Shown: piece by piece, positions 5,077-10,875 of the stretch
Numbering within the stretch: position 1 is the stretch's first letter
Layout of the letters: every line of letters starts with the position of its first letter
Origin: a virus
Strand: one strand, 5' to 3'
DNA length: 24,087 nt
Virus record (IMG/VR): IMGVR_UViG_3300047444_000714
Coordinates: 1-24,087 of that record
Notes under the pieces: model-generated
Databases searched by the model: none
Told to the model about the DNA's origin: nothing
What the model saw: only the letters and a program-made list of their open reading frames with translations
Program-made: the position numbers and the translations under genes

Positions 5077-5300
5077 CACTTCGTTTTCCTCATTTCGTCC
5101 ACGTCGGTGAATTTGATTCCTTCGCCCTGAAACACCGCCTGCGCGGCCGCGCACAGGATGGCCTCGTTCTGAAGGGTCGGCGCACAACCGTAATGCTCGA
5201 GCATCTCGCGGCTGTCGATATGCATCGCGTTTCCCGCGTCAACGTAGATGCCCGGGCTGATGCGTTCCATACCGCGCTTCCAGGCGTTGGGATCGTTCAT
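5076..5300 (-). CDS. Small phage protein with MNDPNAWKR start, paralogous N-terminus 1
   Basis: The start at ATG 5298-5300 overlaps the upstream stop (ATGA) and gives 74 residues. Residues 1-9 (MNDPNAWKR) are identical to the start of the next gene upstream (5297-5488), and the DNA there is a 28-bp repeat. The remainder (ISPGIYVDAGNAMHIDSREMLEHYG, then CAAAQAVFQGEGIKF) is unrelated to that neighbour and resembles small unnamed phage proteins that end in an AAQ...F helix. A duplicated start cassette joined to a different body is the simplest reading. Confidence 0.75.
   Translation of the reverse strand: MNDPNAWKRGMERISPGIYVDAGNAMHIDSREMLEHYGCAPTLQNEAILCAAAQAVFQGEGIKFTDVDEMRKTK
5273..5300. repeat. 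MNDPNAWKR start cassette, copy 1
   Basis: These 28 bases match 5461-5488 with two mismatches. They cover the start codon and first nine codons of gene 5076-5300 on the minus strand. Confidence 0.8.
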
Positions 5301-5488
5301 TCGTGTGGTCCCCTCTGCGCATGATTGCTCCCATCCGTTTCCCGGTATCGAATCGGGTGCCAATCACAATAGGTGTCCGTCGCGGTGTGGCCGAACATCG
5401 CCTCGCATCGGTGAATGTGGACGCAGTCTCCACAGGTCTTTCCTTGTGGTAGGTCCATTTCGCGCTTCCAGGCGTTCGGATCGTTCAC
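5297..5488 (-). CDS. Cys/His-rich zinc protein, paralogous N-terminus 2
   Basis: This 63-residue protein starts at GTG 5486-5488, overlapping the upstream stop as GTGA. After MNDPNAWKRE the core has CGDCVHIHRC (Cys19, Cys22, His24, His26, Cys28), MFGH (His34) and CDWHP (Cys41, His44). This is a compact metal-binding domain that I recognise as a recurrent small phage protein in which CGDC...RC...CDW...P is conserved. Its function is not known. It shares its first codons with the next gene through a 28-bp duplicated cassette. Confidence 0.8.
   Translation of the reverse strand: MNDPNAWKREMDLPQGKTCGDCVHIHRCEAMFGHTATDTYCDWHPIRYRETDGSNHAQRGPHE
5461..5488. repeat. MNDPNAWKR start cassette, copy 2
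   Basis: Partner of 5273-5300. The start codon here is GTG, one of the two mismatches. The repeat covers the first nine codons of gene 5297-5488. Confidence 0.8.
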
Positions 5489-5682
5489 GGTATCTCCTCC
5501 ATCGCTTCGGTCATTTCGAGGCCGGCCGCACGCATGTCGAATTCCTCGGTTTCGGGCCGCATCACCCAGATCAGCATATGGTGGGCTCCCCGTAAGTAGT
5601 CGCAGTTGCGGCCGTCCGGCAATGCGTAGAGCAGTCCGGCCAGGATGCGCTCGTACTTCTCGATGTGTTCCGGTTTTTGCAC
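5485..5682 (-). CDS. Small phage protein, function unknown
   Basis: I choose the GTG at 5680-5682 because GAGAGGAG lies at the right distance upstream, whereas the longer start at 5718 would overlap the previous gene by 32 bp. The 65-residue product begins MQKPEHIEKYERILAGLLYA. It has a first helix, a LPDGRNCDYLRGAHHMLIWV segment, and a C-terminal helix, AAGLEMTEAMEEIP. I cannot assign a family. The upstream gene ends 4 bp before this start and supplies the ribosome-binding site inside its last codons. Confidence 0.7.
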   Translation of the reverse strand: MQKPEHIEKYERILAGLLYALPDGRNCDYLRGAHHMLIWVMRPETEEFDMRAAGLEMTEAMEEIP

Positions 5683-5686
5683 GGTA

Positions 5687-5917
5687 TCACTCCTCTCGTG
5701 CATTCGGTTTACTGGCACGCTCCGCTTCGGCCAAAGCCGCCCGCGCTGCCCGTACCGCCGCCCGAAGCGTCTTGCCGCGGAACCCAGGAGTGCCGCGCAC
5801 GTCTACGTACCAGCACCGGCCATCGTCGTCCTCATCTAATGCATCGTGCCAGTCGCTGCTCACCGCAACTTCCCCGTGCTGGCTTTCGAGCCAATCGAGC
5901 ATCTCGGTATCGCTCAT
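5687..5917 (-). CDS. Small acidic phage protein of a recurrent family
   Basis: This 76-residue protein begins MSDTEMLDWLESQHGEVAVSS. It continues with the strand-turn region WHDALDEDDDGRCWYVDVRG and ends in an Ala/Arg-rich helix (RAAVRAARAALAEAERA). The opening M-(S/T)-D-x-E-M-L-D-W-L-E and the final helix are hallmarks of a common unnamed phage family. GGAGG lies upstream of the ATG at 5915-5917. A 21-bp gap separates it from the upstream gene. No enzymatic motif is seen. Confidence 0.8.
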   Translation of the reverse strand: MSDTEMLDWLESQHGEVAVSSDWHDALDEDDDGRCWYVDVRGTPGFRGKTLRAAVRAARAALAEAERASKPNAREE

Positions 5918-5938
5918 CGAGCCTCCGCCATGCGCCGA

Positions 5939-6307
5939 TCAATCTCGGCGTAGCGCTTTCTCGCGTTCGGTATTGAGGTGCGGGTACTTCTCCCGTACCA
6001 GCTTCATCGCTTCATCCGGGGCCAGCCCGGTGCTTCGCAAGTACAGGCCGTAGAGGCACCCCAGCATGCCGTCCCGCTCCCGGTTCTTGGCCGGCTCCTG
6101 GAGTTTGCGCCGGGGCTGGCGCTTGGGCTTCAGCGGGTAGGTCTCCTGGACGCTCGCGATCCTGGCGCCGCAGTCGGTGCAACGGGATCCGGGCTTGGCG
6201 GCGATCATCTGGCCGCACCTAGGGCAGGGCAGTGTACTCTTGCGGCCGTCATGCACCAATGTGACAGTGTCATCGGTTCCGGTCACTACGCGGACAATGT
6301 GCGTCAT
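5939..6307 (-). CDS. Zinc-ribbon phage protein with basic linker
   Basis: This 122-residue protein has a short beta-rich N-terminus (residues 3-20) and a zinc ribbon, Cys28-x2-Cys31 and Cys43-x2-Cys46 (CPRCGQ...CTDCGA). A strongly basic linker follows (KPKRQPRRKLQEPAKNRERDG), then a C-terminal helical region (EAMKLVREKYPHLNTEREKAL). The basic linker next to a ribbon suggests nucleic-acid binding, which is an inference. Its ATG overlaps the upstream stop by 4 bp. It sits directly downstream of two probable replication genes, so a replication accessory role is possible. Confidence 0.78.
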   Translation of the reverse strand: MTHIVRVVTGTDDTVTLVHDGRKSTLPCPRCGQMIAAKPGSRCTDCGARIASVQETYPLKPKRQPRRKLQEPAKNRERDGMLGCLYGLYLRSTGLAPDEAMKLVREKYPHLNTEREKALRRD

Positions 6308-6873
6308 TCTTCGTCTTCCTCGGGATCGTCGGCGGTTTTGTTCGGTTCGTCTTCCGGCTCTTTATTGGACTCCTCGCGGGTCTGGCGCTCCTGTTGCGCC
6401 CGCATGATATCCAGCATGGCGGCGCGCACGTTGTTGGCCTCGCGCTCTTTCCGTTGGCGGTCCTCGATGGGATCTTTGACGCGGCCCAGCTTCCAGTCAT
6501 ATCCTCGCTTGCACCACTCGGGCAGCGTCGTCATCCAGTCCGATCCAGAATGCACGGGCTTACTCCAGCCCTGGTCGGACGCGACCTCGGACATCGGCAC
6601 AAACTCAGGCTCTTCCACCTGGTCGAGGGGGCGGTACTTCTGGCTGTAGATCCCGCGCAACTTCGCCATGCCGCCCGCATCGCGCCAGTCGGAGATCTGC
6701 TCGACGGCGGCTTCGAGCAGCCAGTCGAGGGCCTCTTTCGACTCGATGAACTTCTGAAGGTAGCGAACGATCAGGGTCCGGGCCGTGGCGCCCTTGGGAA
6801 AACCGGACGGACCGAGGAAATCGGCTAAGGTTTGTACGGCATCGATATAGTCGTCTTCTGTTGGGAGTGGCAC
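6304..6873 (-). CDS. Putative replication-associated phage protein
   Basis: This 189-residue protein starts at GTG 6871-6873 with GAGGT upstream, overlapping the stop of the initiator gene's last codons. The N-terminal two thirds is well ordered (YIDAVQTLADFLGPSGFPKGATARTLIVRYLQKF, then EALDWLLEAAVEQISDWRDAGGMAKLRGIYSQKYRP). The C-terminus is charged and probably disordered, ending DDPEEDEE. I recognise the helical core from environmental phages, unnamed. Directly after the initiator, a helicase-loader or primosome partner would be expected here, as in lambda O-P, but no AAA+ Walker motif is present. That role is therefore only a positional guess. Confidence 0.78.
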   Translation of the reverse strand: MPLPTEDDYIDAVQTLADFLGPSGFPKGATARTLIVRYLQKFIESKEALDWLLEAAVEQISDWRDAGGMAKLRGIYSQKYRPLDQVEEPEFVPMSEVASDQGWSKPVHSGSDWMTTLPEWCKRGYDWKLGRVKDPIEDRQRKEREANNVRAAMLDIMRAQQERQTREESNKEPEDEPNKTADDPEEDEE

Positions 6874-6880
6874 GTTAACC

Positions 6881-8095
6881 TCACGCGCTGCTCGTCTTCA
6901 GGTTCTGCGCGTGCGAACGCAGCAGGGCCTTCATCTCGCGTTTCTCTTTCTCCTGGGGCGTTTCCGGGGAGGTGGATGTGCCGTTTGCGAGCCACGCCTC
7001 GAAGGCTTTGCGGGATCGCAGGAAGGCGGCCGCGTGCTTATTGAGAAAACCGAAAGGCCGGGTCAGATTCTTGTTTTGCGTCAAATGCTGGAGCACGCGC
7101 AGCAACAGCCCGGGCTCGATGTCGCGGCGGGCGTCACGGCACTGCCGGATCAGGCCTTCGACCTGTTCGTCGTTGGCGGTCTTGTCGAGTGAGTGGAGGT
7201 GGTCGCGTACAGGCTCGAATTCGTCGGTTTCGGGCTTGGCCTTCGTTGGATTGGAACGGGCGATCGGCGGCGGCGTTTTCCCCTCGTCCGCCGCCGCCGC
7301 CGGTCCCCCCGTTTTCAATATCTCTGGCGCAGACGCACTCTTCTTATTCAAAGCTTCTACAGTTCTATAGATAGGGGCCCCATTTGTCCGGAACGTGGCG
7401 GACACGTTGTCCGGAACGTCCCGGACAAGTTGTCCGACGGTTCCGGACAAGTCAGAATCCGCCGGCAATTCGGTCTTCTCCACTTCTTCGCCATCAGCGA
7501 CCGGCGGCACCCAGGTCTCGCGTTCTCGCTTCCAATCCTGTAGAATCTCTAGTTGGATAGACCGGAGGCCTGCTTGCGCTTGAGCCACAGTGGACTGCAG
7601 TTGTTCATGAATCAACCGTGTGGCGGGCCTTCGGTCGAGCCAATATGTTGTAAATAAACCGAATTTCGCCACATCTTCGCTTTTGTCCGATACATCCGGA
7701 CAGAGGGGAACAAGAGGCGAAAATCCATCCCACTGGGTCATACGATCTTCGTCTAAAATGACCCATCCTCTCGCCGCGCAAAACTGAACCGCCTCGCTAA
7801 CGCGCCGCCGGTCCATCCCGGTCTCTTTGGAGCAATCTGCTCGTGATTTTTCCCTTCCGTTCGGGTGAACCGGACGGTCTGAGTGATTGCCGGCCGCGTA
7901 CAACGTGAGCCACGCCATGAAGCGGGACGGGCCGTCCACGTCGGGATCGCACATCATGCGGACCAGCATGGCGTTGAACTGCGGGCTGAACGGCGCAGCA
8001 TTGTGGCGTGTGAACCACTCTGCGAATCGCTCGTTCGAATACGGCGCTACTGGGCCGGGCATCGGCGTCTCGCGGATCGGCGTGGCGGTACTCAC
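6881..8095 (-). CDS. Replication initiator-like protein (lambda O-type layout)
   Basis: This 404-residue protein starts at GTG 8093-8095 with GGAGG upstream, overlapping the leader ORF stop. Residues 20-130 look like a winged-helix DNA-binding domain, including SRADCSKETGMDRRRVSEAVQFCAARGWVILD, which reads as a recognition helix and wing. A Ser/Pro/Ala/Asp-rich linker (about 205-290) follows, then a helical C-terminal domain (about 295-395). The linker is encoded by tandem DNA dyads flanked by AT-rich DNA (7339-7450). That is the same plan as lambda gene O, where the origin iterons lie in the middle of the initiator gene. Primosomal or other DnaD/Replic_Rep-type functions are alternatives. 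Family membership is by layout, not by a specific motif. Confidence 0.75.
   Translation of the reverse strand: MSTATPIRETPMPGPVAPYSNERFAEWFTRHNAAPFSPQFNAMLVRMMCDPDVDGPSRFMAWLTLYAAGNHSDRPVHPNGREKSRADCSKETGMDRRRVSEAVQFCAARGWVILDEDRMTQWDGFSPLVPLCPDVSDKSEDVAKFGLFTTYWLDRRPATRLIHEQLQSTVAQAQAGLRSIQLEILQDWKRERETWVPPVADGEEVEKTELPADSDLSGTVGQLVRDVPDNVSATFRTNGAPIYRTVEALNKKSASAPEILKTGGPAAAADEGKTPPPIARSNPTKAKPETDEFEPVRDHLHSLDKTANDEQVEGLIRQCRDARRDIEPGLLLRVLQHLTQNKNLTRPFGFLNKHAAAFLRSRKAFEAWLANGTSTSPETPQEKEKREMKALLRSHAQNLKTSSA
7339..7450. other. Candidate replication origin (tandem dyads plus AT-rich stretch)
   Basis: Three dyad units lie end to end at 7384-7405, 7407-7428 and 7430-7450, at 23-bp intervals. 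Unit 2 has 8-bp arms TTGTCCGG/CCGGACAA around 6 bp. Unit 3 has 7-bp arms TTGTCCG/CGGACAA around 7 bp. Unit 1 has the same left arm and a degenerate right arm. The adjoining 7339-7374 is clearly AT-rich within a GC-rich gene. Iterons beside an AT-rich melting region inside an initiator gene is lambda-like. No replication data exist here. Confidence 0.55.
7683..7703. repeat. Isolated TTGTCCG dyad in initiator gene
   Basis: The site is TTGTCCG-ATACATC-CGGACAG, 21 bp, with one arm mismatch. Its centre differs by only one base from the centre of the site at 10145-10165. It lies about 230 bp from the tandem cluster, in the same gene. Confidence 0.6.
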
Positions 8096-8154
8096 CGGAC
8101 ACCTCCGGCGATCATCTGTGTACGAAAAGTAACTGTTCTAAGTAGGGCATTCAT
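8092..8154 (-). CDS. 20-residue leader ORF coupled to the initiator gene
   Basis: ATG at 8152-8154 has CAGGAG six bases upstream, the clearest ribosome-binding site in this part of the operon. The frame encodes MNALLRTVTFRTQMIAGGVR and stops at TGA 8092-8094, which overlaps the initiator GTG as GTGA. This geometry fits translational coupling that sets initiator output. The peptide itself shows no motif. A chance ORF is possible because it is short. Confidence 0.5.
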   Translation of the reverse strand: MNALLRTVTFRTQMIAGGVR

Positions 8155-8335
8155 AGTAAACTCCTGCACACGAGTGAAATTGTGGGCTTGCAAGAACGCC
8201 TGAGGCGGGTAAAATCTAAGACAGGGCGTGAGTAGTCATCCACTCACGTGCCTTCGCTTAGCTCGGCGTTCTTATGCACACGTGCTTGGCTCAATCCCGT
8301 TACCTTGCGAGTCCTGGAAGAGAGCTATGTACGTG
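8155..8335. other. Non-coding region with nested inverted repeats
   Basis: No convincing gene is seen. AAGAACGCC (8192-8200) and GGCGTTCTT (8265-8273) are exact 9-bp inverted repeats. Inside them CGTGAGT (8227-8233) pairs with ACTCACG (8242-8248) around an 8-base loop. A weak rightward promoter (TTGCAA at 8188-8193, 16-bp spacer, TAAAAT at 8210-8215) would start a transcript near the inner hairpin. The leftward operon promoter must also lie in or near here, but I could not find a strong one. It may be a structured RNA, operator or leader. Confidence 0.4.
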
Positions 8336-8581
8336 TTATTCGGCGGCGCCGGGCGGCGGTCGGATGAATTTGGGCGGGCTCACGAATGGCCGCGGCCCAA
8401 AGGCGAAAGTGACATAGTGCAGGTTGATCTGGCGGTTTAGATAACTTGCATTATTGAATCCGTGGTATCCGTGGTCTGGCTGACACAAACCAATAGAAAT
8501 AAAGTGGTTCGGGCTCTCGGGCTCCGGGGCGGAAACTCGCGCGGGGCCTGAGTGCCTGTTGCTGCTGACCGTATTGTTCAT
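8336..8581 (-). CDS. Small protein of unknown function
   Basis: I choose ATG 8579-8581, preceded by GGGAAGGGGA, giving 81 residues; the longer open frame to 8809 lacks support. The N-terminus is polar (MNNTVSSNRHSGPARVSAPE). The middle, NHFISIGLCQPDHGYHGFNNASYLNRQINLHYVTFAFGP, is rich in Asn, His and Tyr and looks beta-rich. The C-terminus is Pro-rich. The family is not recognised. Two mutually exclusive hairpins lie in its leader (8593-8631). It stands alone between non-coding stretches, which is unusual in this packed genome. Confidence 0.5.
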   Translation of the reverse strand: MNNTVSSNRHSGPARVSAPEPESPNHFISIGLCQPDHGYHGFNNASYLNRQINLHYVTFAFGPRPFVSPPKFIRPPPGAAE

Positions 8582-9012
8582 GGGTCCCCTTCCCTCACCA
8601 TCATGTGAGGATGAAGGAGCGACGATGATGGTCGGTGAACGGGGAGTCCACCGGGCGCCGCCCCTCCAATGCTCTACACAGCGCACGACCGCTGCGGCCC
8701 CGATCTGGTTCGTGGCCGAACCGAGGCAAGACCAAAGTATCCGAAAGTAACCGAGGATGCAAGCGGAAAATCGTTCCGCGCGCACCCACAACGATCTAAA
8801 AGCGTGCATTCATGAATGGCTTTCTTGAACAGCCTTTCACCATTCTGTGCACTACCAAAAATACTGCCCGAGTCTGTCGCCCGGGTCTACCCTGTTATAC
8901 ACCAGCAACCGAACTTTTGGGCCTTCGGAATTTGGGATAATTGAAGCGAAAAGCCTTTCACTTCACGCCCTGACATCAACCTTCCCCAGGTGGTGGCCGG
9001 GCGATTTTGTTC
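8582..9012. other. Gene-poor stretch with leader hairpins and a 12-bp palindrome
   Basis: I see no supported gene in these 431 bp. CCTCAC (8593-8598) can pair with GTGAGG (8605-8610). Overlapping it, CCATCAT (8598-8604) can pair with ATGATGG (8625-8631), so the two hairpins exclude each other. CATTCATGAATG (8807-8818) is a perfect palindrome. AGCCTTTCAC occurs twice (8831-8840 and 8952-8961). The region is less GC-rich than the genes and probably contains the promoter for the 8336-8581 gene. Confidence 0.4.
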
Positions 9013-9558
9013 CTAAGCGGCTGGAACGGCGTGAAATGCGCGATTCGTGGCCGCGATCCGGGCCGCAAGTAGATCGTGAACGCAACAAAGCATCCGGGCT
9101 CGTTCATCCTCCCTCAGATCGCGAAGCAGGGTATCGAGGAACTCAGCGGCCTCCCGGCTCAGTACGCTGATATCCGGTTCGACCGGCTGGGCGCCGCTGC
9201 GGGCGAGCTCCCGCACGATGGCCGGGTGCAGGTAGCTGAACCATTCCCCATCCATCGAGTAGCACCGGGTTACCTCGATCCAGGCCTCGCGTTCCCATCG
9301 CCAGAGCACGTACATGCACTCGCCCTTGTACGGGCAGACGCCGGCTCGCGCCCGCGGTGAAATCGTACATTCGAGCAGCACCGGCATCCGCGGCGCTGCG
9401 GAAGTGGGCCAGAGTGCAGCCTTGGGGATCGTCTTGCCTGGACGAAAGATAACCTGTTCGAGGTCCCACGGATAGCGCGCCAGTCGAGGGGCGCGCAGGA
9501 TCAGGGCGCAGTAAGGGCCGGCCTCCCGTCGATGGCCGGAGTGGGGGAGAGTGACCAT
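9013..9558 (-). CDS. Conserved phage protein, function unknown
   Basis: This 181-residue protein begins at ATG 9556-9558 without an obvious ribosome-binding site; a nearby leftward promoter would leave a very short leader. Residues 75-105 hold the most distinctive part, CPYKGECMYVLWRWEREAWIEVTR, a beta hairpin following a Cys-x5-Cys pair. The C-terminal third is helical (EAAEFLDTLLRDLREDERARMLCCVHDLLAARIA). I have seen the C-x-Y-VLWR-hairpin pattern in unnamed environmental phage proteins. It faces the rightward gene at 9633 across a 74-bp divergent gap. Confidence 0.75.
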   Translation of the reverse strand: MVTLPHSGHRREAGPYCALILRAPRLARYPWDLEQVIFRPGKTIPKAALWPTSAAPRMPVLLECTISPRARAGVCPYKGECMYVLWRWEREAWIEVTRCYSMDGEWFSYLHPAIVRELARSGAQPVEPDISVLSREAAEFLDTLLRDLREDERARMLCCVHDLLAARIAATNRAFHAVPAA

Positions 9559-9632
9559 CGAACGAACATACAGCAGCCGAATCCCTGTGGAAAAGTTGTA
9601 AAGCTATGCGATTCTGTTGAAAAGGGTCGCAA

Positions 9633-10088
9633 ATGACAGAAGCGAAACGCATAGAGATGGTGGATGAGTTCGGGGCGCTCTCGGACGAGCTGGCCCGGAT
9701 CGCGCCCGCCATACAGCGGCATGCGCTGCTCAAGGCCGAGATCGAGAGCTGGTACCGGCAAGAGCCGCCGGACGAGAACTACGTTGCCGTGGGAACCCGC
9801 TACGAGGTCCAGATCGGGGTGCGGGAGTTCCGGCGCAAGATCACGACGATCGGCATGACGAGGTTGTTCACCGTGCTGGGCAAGGTGAAATTCCTCGGCC
9901 TCTGCACATTTCCGCTGACCCTGATGGACCAGGTCACGACCATCGCGGACCAGAACCGGATTTGCGAAAAGAACCGCACCGGACCACGCAGCATTAAGTC
10001 CGTGGCGCTGGTCATCGAGGCGCCGGCCAAGCAGCAATCCAGGAGAAAGCCCCCGGCAGCTACCTCGACGGAGGCGGTAAGTGCTTGA
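9633..10088 (+). CDS. Conserved phage protein, possible nuclease inhibitor-like
   Basis: This 151-residue protein starts at ATG 9633 with AAAGGG upstream. It opens with a helix (MTEAKRIEMVDEFGALSDELARIAPAIQRHALLKAEIESWY), then the strand-rich GTRYEVQIGVREFRRKIT. A helical TRLFTVLGKVKFLGLCTFPLTLMDQV follows, then a basic tail. The initial helix with its charged spacing recalls phage Gam-type host-nuclease inhibitors, but the protein lacks their full coiled coil. I recognise the family only as an unnamed phage protein. It opens the rightward middle operon. Confidence 0.78.
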   Translation: MTEAKRIEMVDEFGALSDELARIAPAIQRHALLKAEIESWYRQEPPDENYVAVGTRYEVQIGVREFRRKITTIGMTRLFTVLGKVKFLGLCTFPLTLMDQVTTIADQNRICEKNRTGPRSIKSVALVIEAPAKQQSRRKPPAATSTEAVSA

Positions 10089-10116
10089 CGTATTACGGTG
10101 ATTAGCCTCAGAATGG

Positions 10117-10131
10117 GCTAGAAGTTCTAGC
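10117..10131. promoter_or_regulatory. 15-bp palindrome in intergenic region
   Basis: GCTAGAAGTTCTAGC is a perfect 7-bp-arm palindrome around G. It lies 13 bp left of the TTGTCCG dyad in a 130-bp gap that otherwise holds no gene, and is likely a regulator site. Confidence 0.45.
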
Positions 10132-10144
10132 GTTACATTAACAA

Positions 10145-10165
10145 TTGTCCGATACGTCCGGACAA
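10145..10165. promoter_or_regulatory. Intergenic TTGTCCG dyad matching the origin units
   Basis: TTGTCCG-ATACGTC-CGGACAA is a perfect 7-bp-arm dyad, 21 bp long. It has the same architecture as unit 3 of the candidate origin and almost the same centre as 7683-7703. A further half-site TTGTCCG lies at 10219-10225. I found no other full copies in the window. Confidence 0.6.
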
Positions 10166-10218
10166 CCTGATTTCCCGGCCGTTCCCCGCGGCTGTACCGC
10201 CTTAGCGAGACCTACCCG

Positions 10219-10491
10219 TTGTCCGCCCACGCGCCACGTTTAATCTGCGTCGAGCCTGCCGGCAATTTCGTGACCCGCAATCGCGCACAGCGGTTCGTGA
10301 ATCATGGCCGTGCCGAGTGGACCGACGACACGTTCCGGGCGATCCGGTTCTTTCCGCAATTCGCCAGCAAGCTCACCAGCCTGGTTGCGCCCTGGAAGGC
10401 CTGCTATCGCACGACGGAAGCCGCGGTATTGCCGCCCTCGATCGAATGGCTGCAACGTCTTTACCCGATATTTACGACCGAAAGCGAGTAA
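10219..10491 (+). CDS. Small phage protein, start uncertain
   Basis: The frame is open from 10171 to the stop at 10491. I give the TTG at 10219 as start (90 residues), but it has no good ribosome-binding site, and CTG 10192 or a non-standard start is possible. The sequence ICVEPAGNFVTRNRAQRFVNHGRAEWTDDTFRAIRFFP reads as a coding beta-rich domain and ends in a helical PSIEWLQRLYPIF. The family is not recognised. The start overlaps a TTGTCCG half-site, so a bound regulator could block both transcription and translation. Confidence 0.55.
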   Translation: MSAHAPRLICVEPAGNFVTRNRAQRFVNHGRAEWTDDTFRAIRFFPQFASKLTSLVAPWKACYRTTEAAVLPPSIEWLQRLYPIFTTESE

Positions 10492-10497
10492 TCACCA

Positions 10498-10872
10498 ATG
10501 CCATATCAGGAACCTCCGAATCCGAATCTCTGCACGTTCGCCACTGCCAGCGACCTGGCCGGCCGCCTCCAGGACATCGGCGTTAATGTGGGCACGATCT
10601 ATGAAATTCTCGAGAACGGCGAGAAACTCGATACAACGGACGACCGCTACGTGACCGACGGTCTGATGTATCAGTACGTGGCGACGATCTGGGACGGCCC
10701 GGAGCAAAGCCTGTCGGTCACCAACGCGATGTTTGTGTCGAAAGGGTATAACACGCAAACGTTCACGCAGCTGGCAACCGTGGCGGGCAAACCCGATCCC
10801 GCCGCGGCCATCATGGCGCTACACGGCGTAGCCCGGGGCGTGAATGCGGTCTTGACCAAGCAGATGGAGTGA
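10498..10872 (+). CDS. Phage protein, function unknown
   Basis: This 124-residue protein begins at ATG 10498, 6 bp after the previous stop. Its first half (TFATASDLAGRLQDIGVNVGTIYEILENGEKLDTTDDRYVTDGLMYQYVATIW) mixes helices and strands. The second half includes TQTFTQLATVAGKPDPAAAIMALHGVARGVNAVL, likely helical. No catalytic or metal motif is visible and I cannot name a family. It is co-oriented with the adjacent small membrane-protein gene, whose ribosome-binding site lies in the last codons here. Confidence 0.7.
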   Translation: MPYQEPPNPNLCTFATASDLAGRLQDIGVNVGTIYEILENGEKLDTTDDRYVTDGLMYQYVATIWDGPEQSLSVTNAMFVSKGYNTQTFTQLATVAGKPDPAAAIMALHGVARGVNAVLTKQME

Positions 10873-10875
10873 AGG

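Noticed and set aside
7384-7450. CRISPR-like array
   Set aside because: The units are contiguous dyads without unique spacers and lie inside a coding gene; iterons explain them better.
8228-8440. Rightward 70-residue open frame downstream of a weak promoter
   Set aside because: It starts inside the hairpin at 8227-8248, has no ribosome-binding site and is antisense to the gene 8336-8581; kept only as part of the non-coding description.
8847-9170. Rightward 107-residue open frame in the gap after the orphan gene
   Set aside because: Composition is Pro/Arg/Ser-rich without any domain pattern, no ribosome-binding site is present, and its second half is antisense to the better-supported leftward gene 9013-9558.
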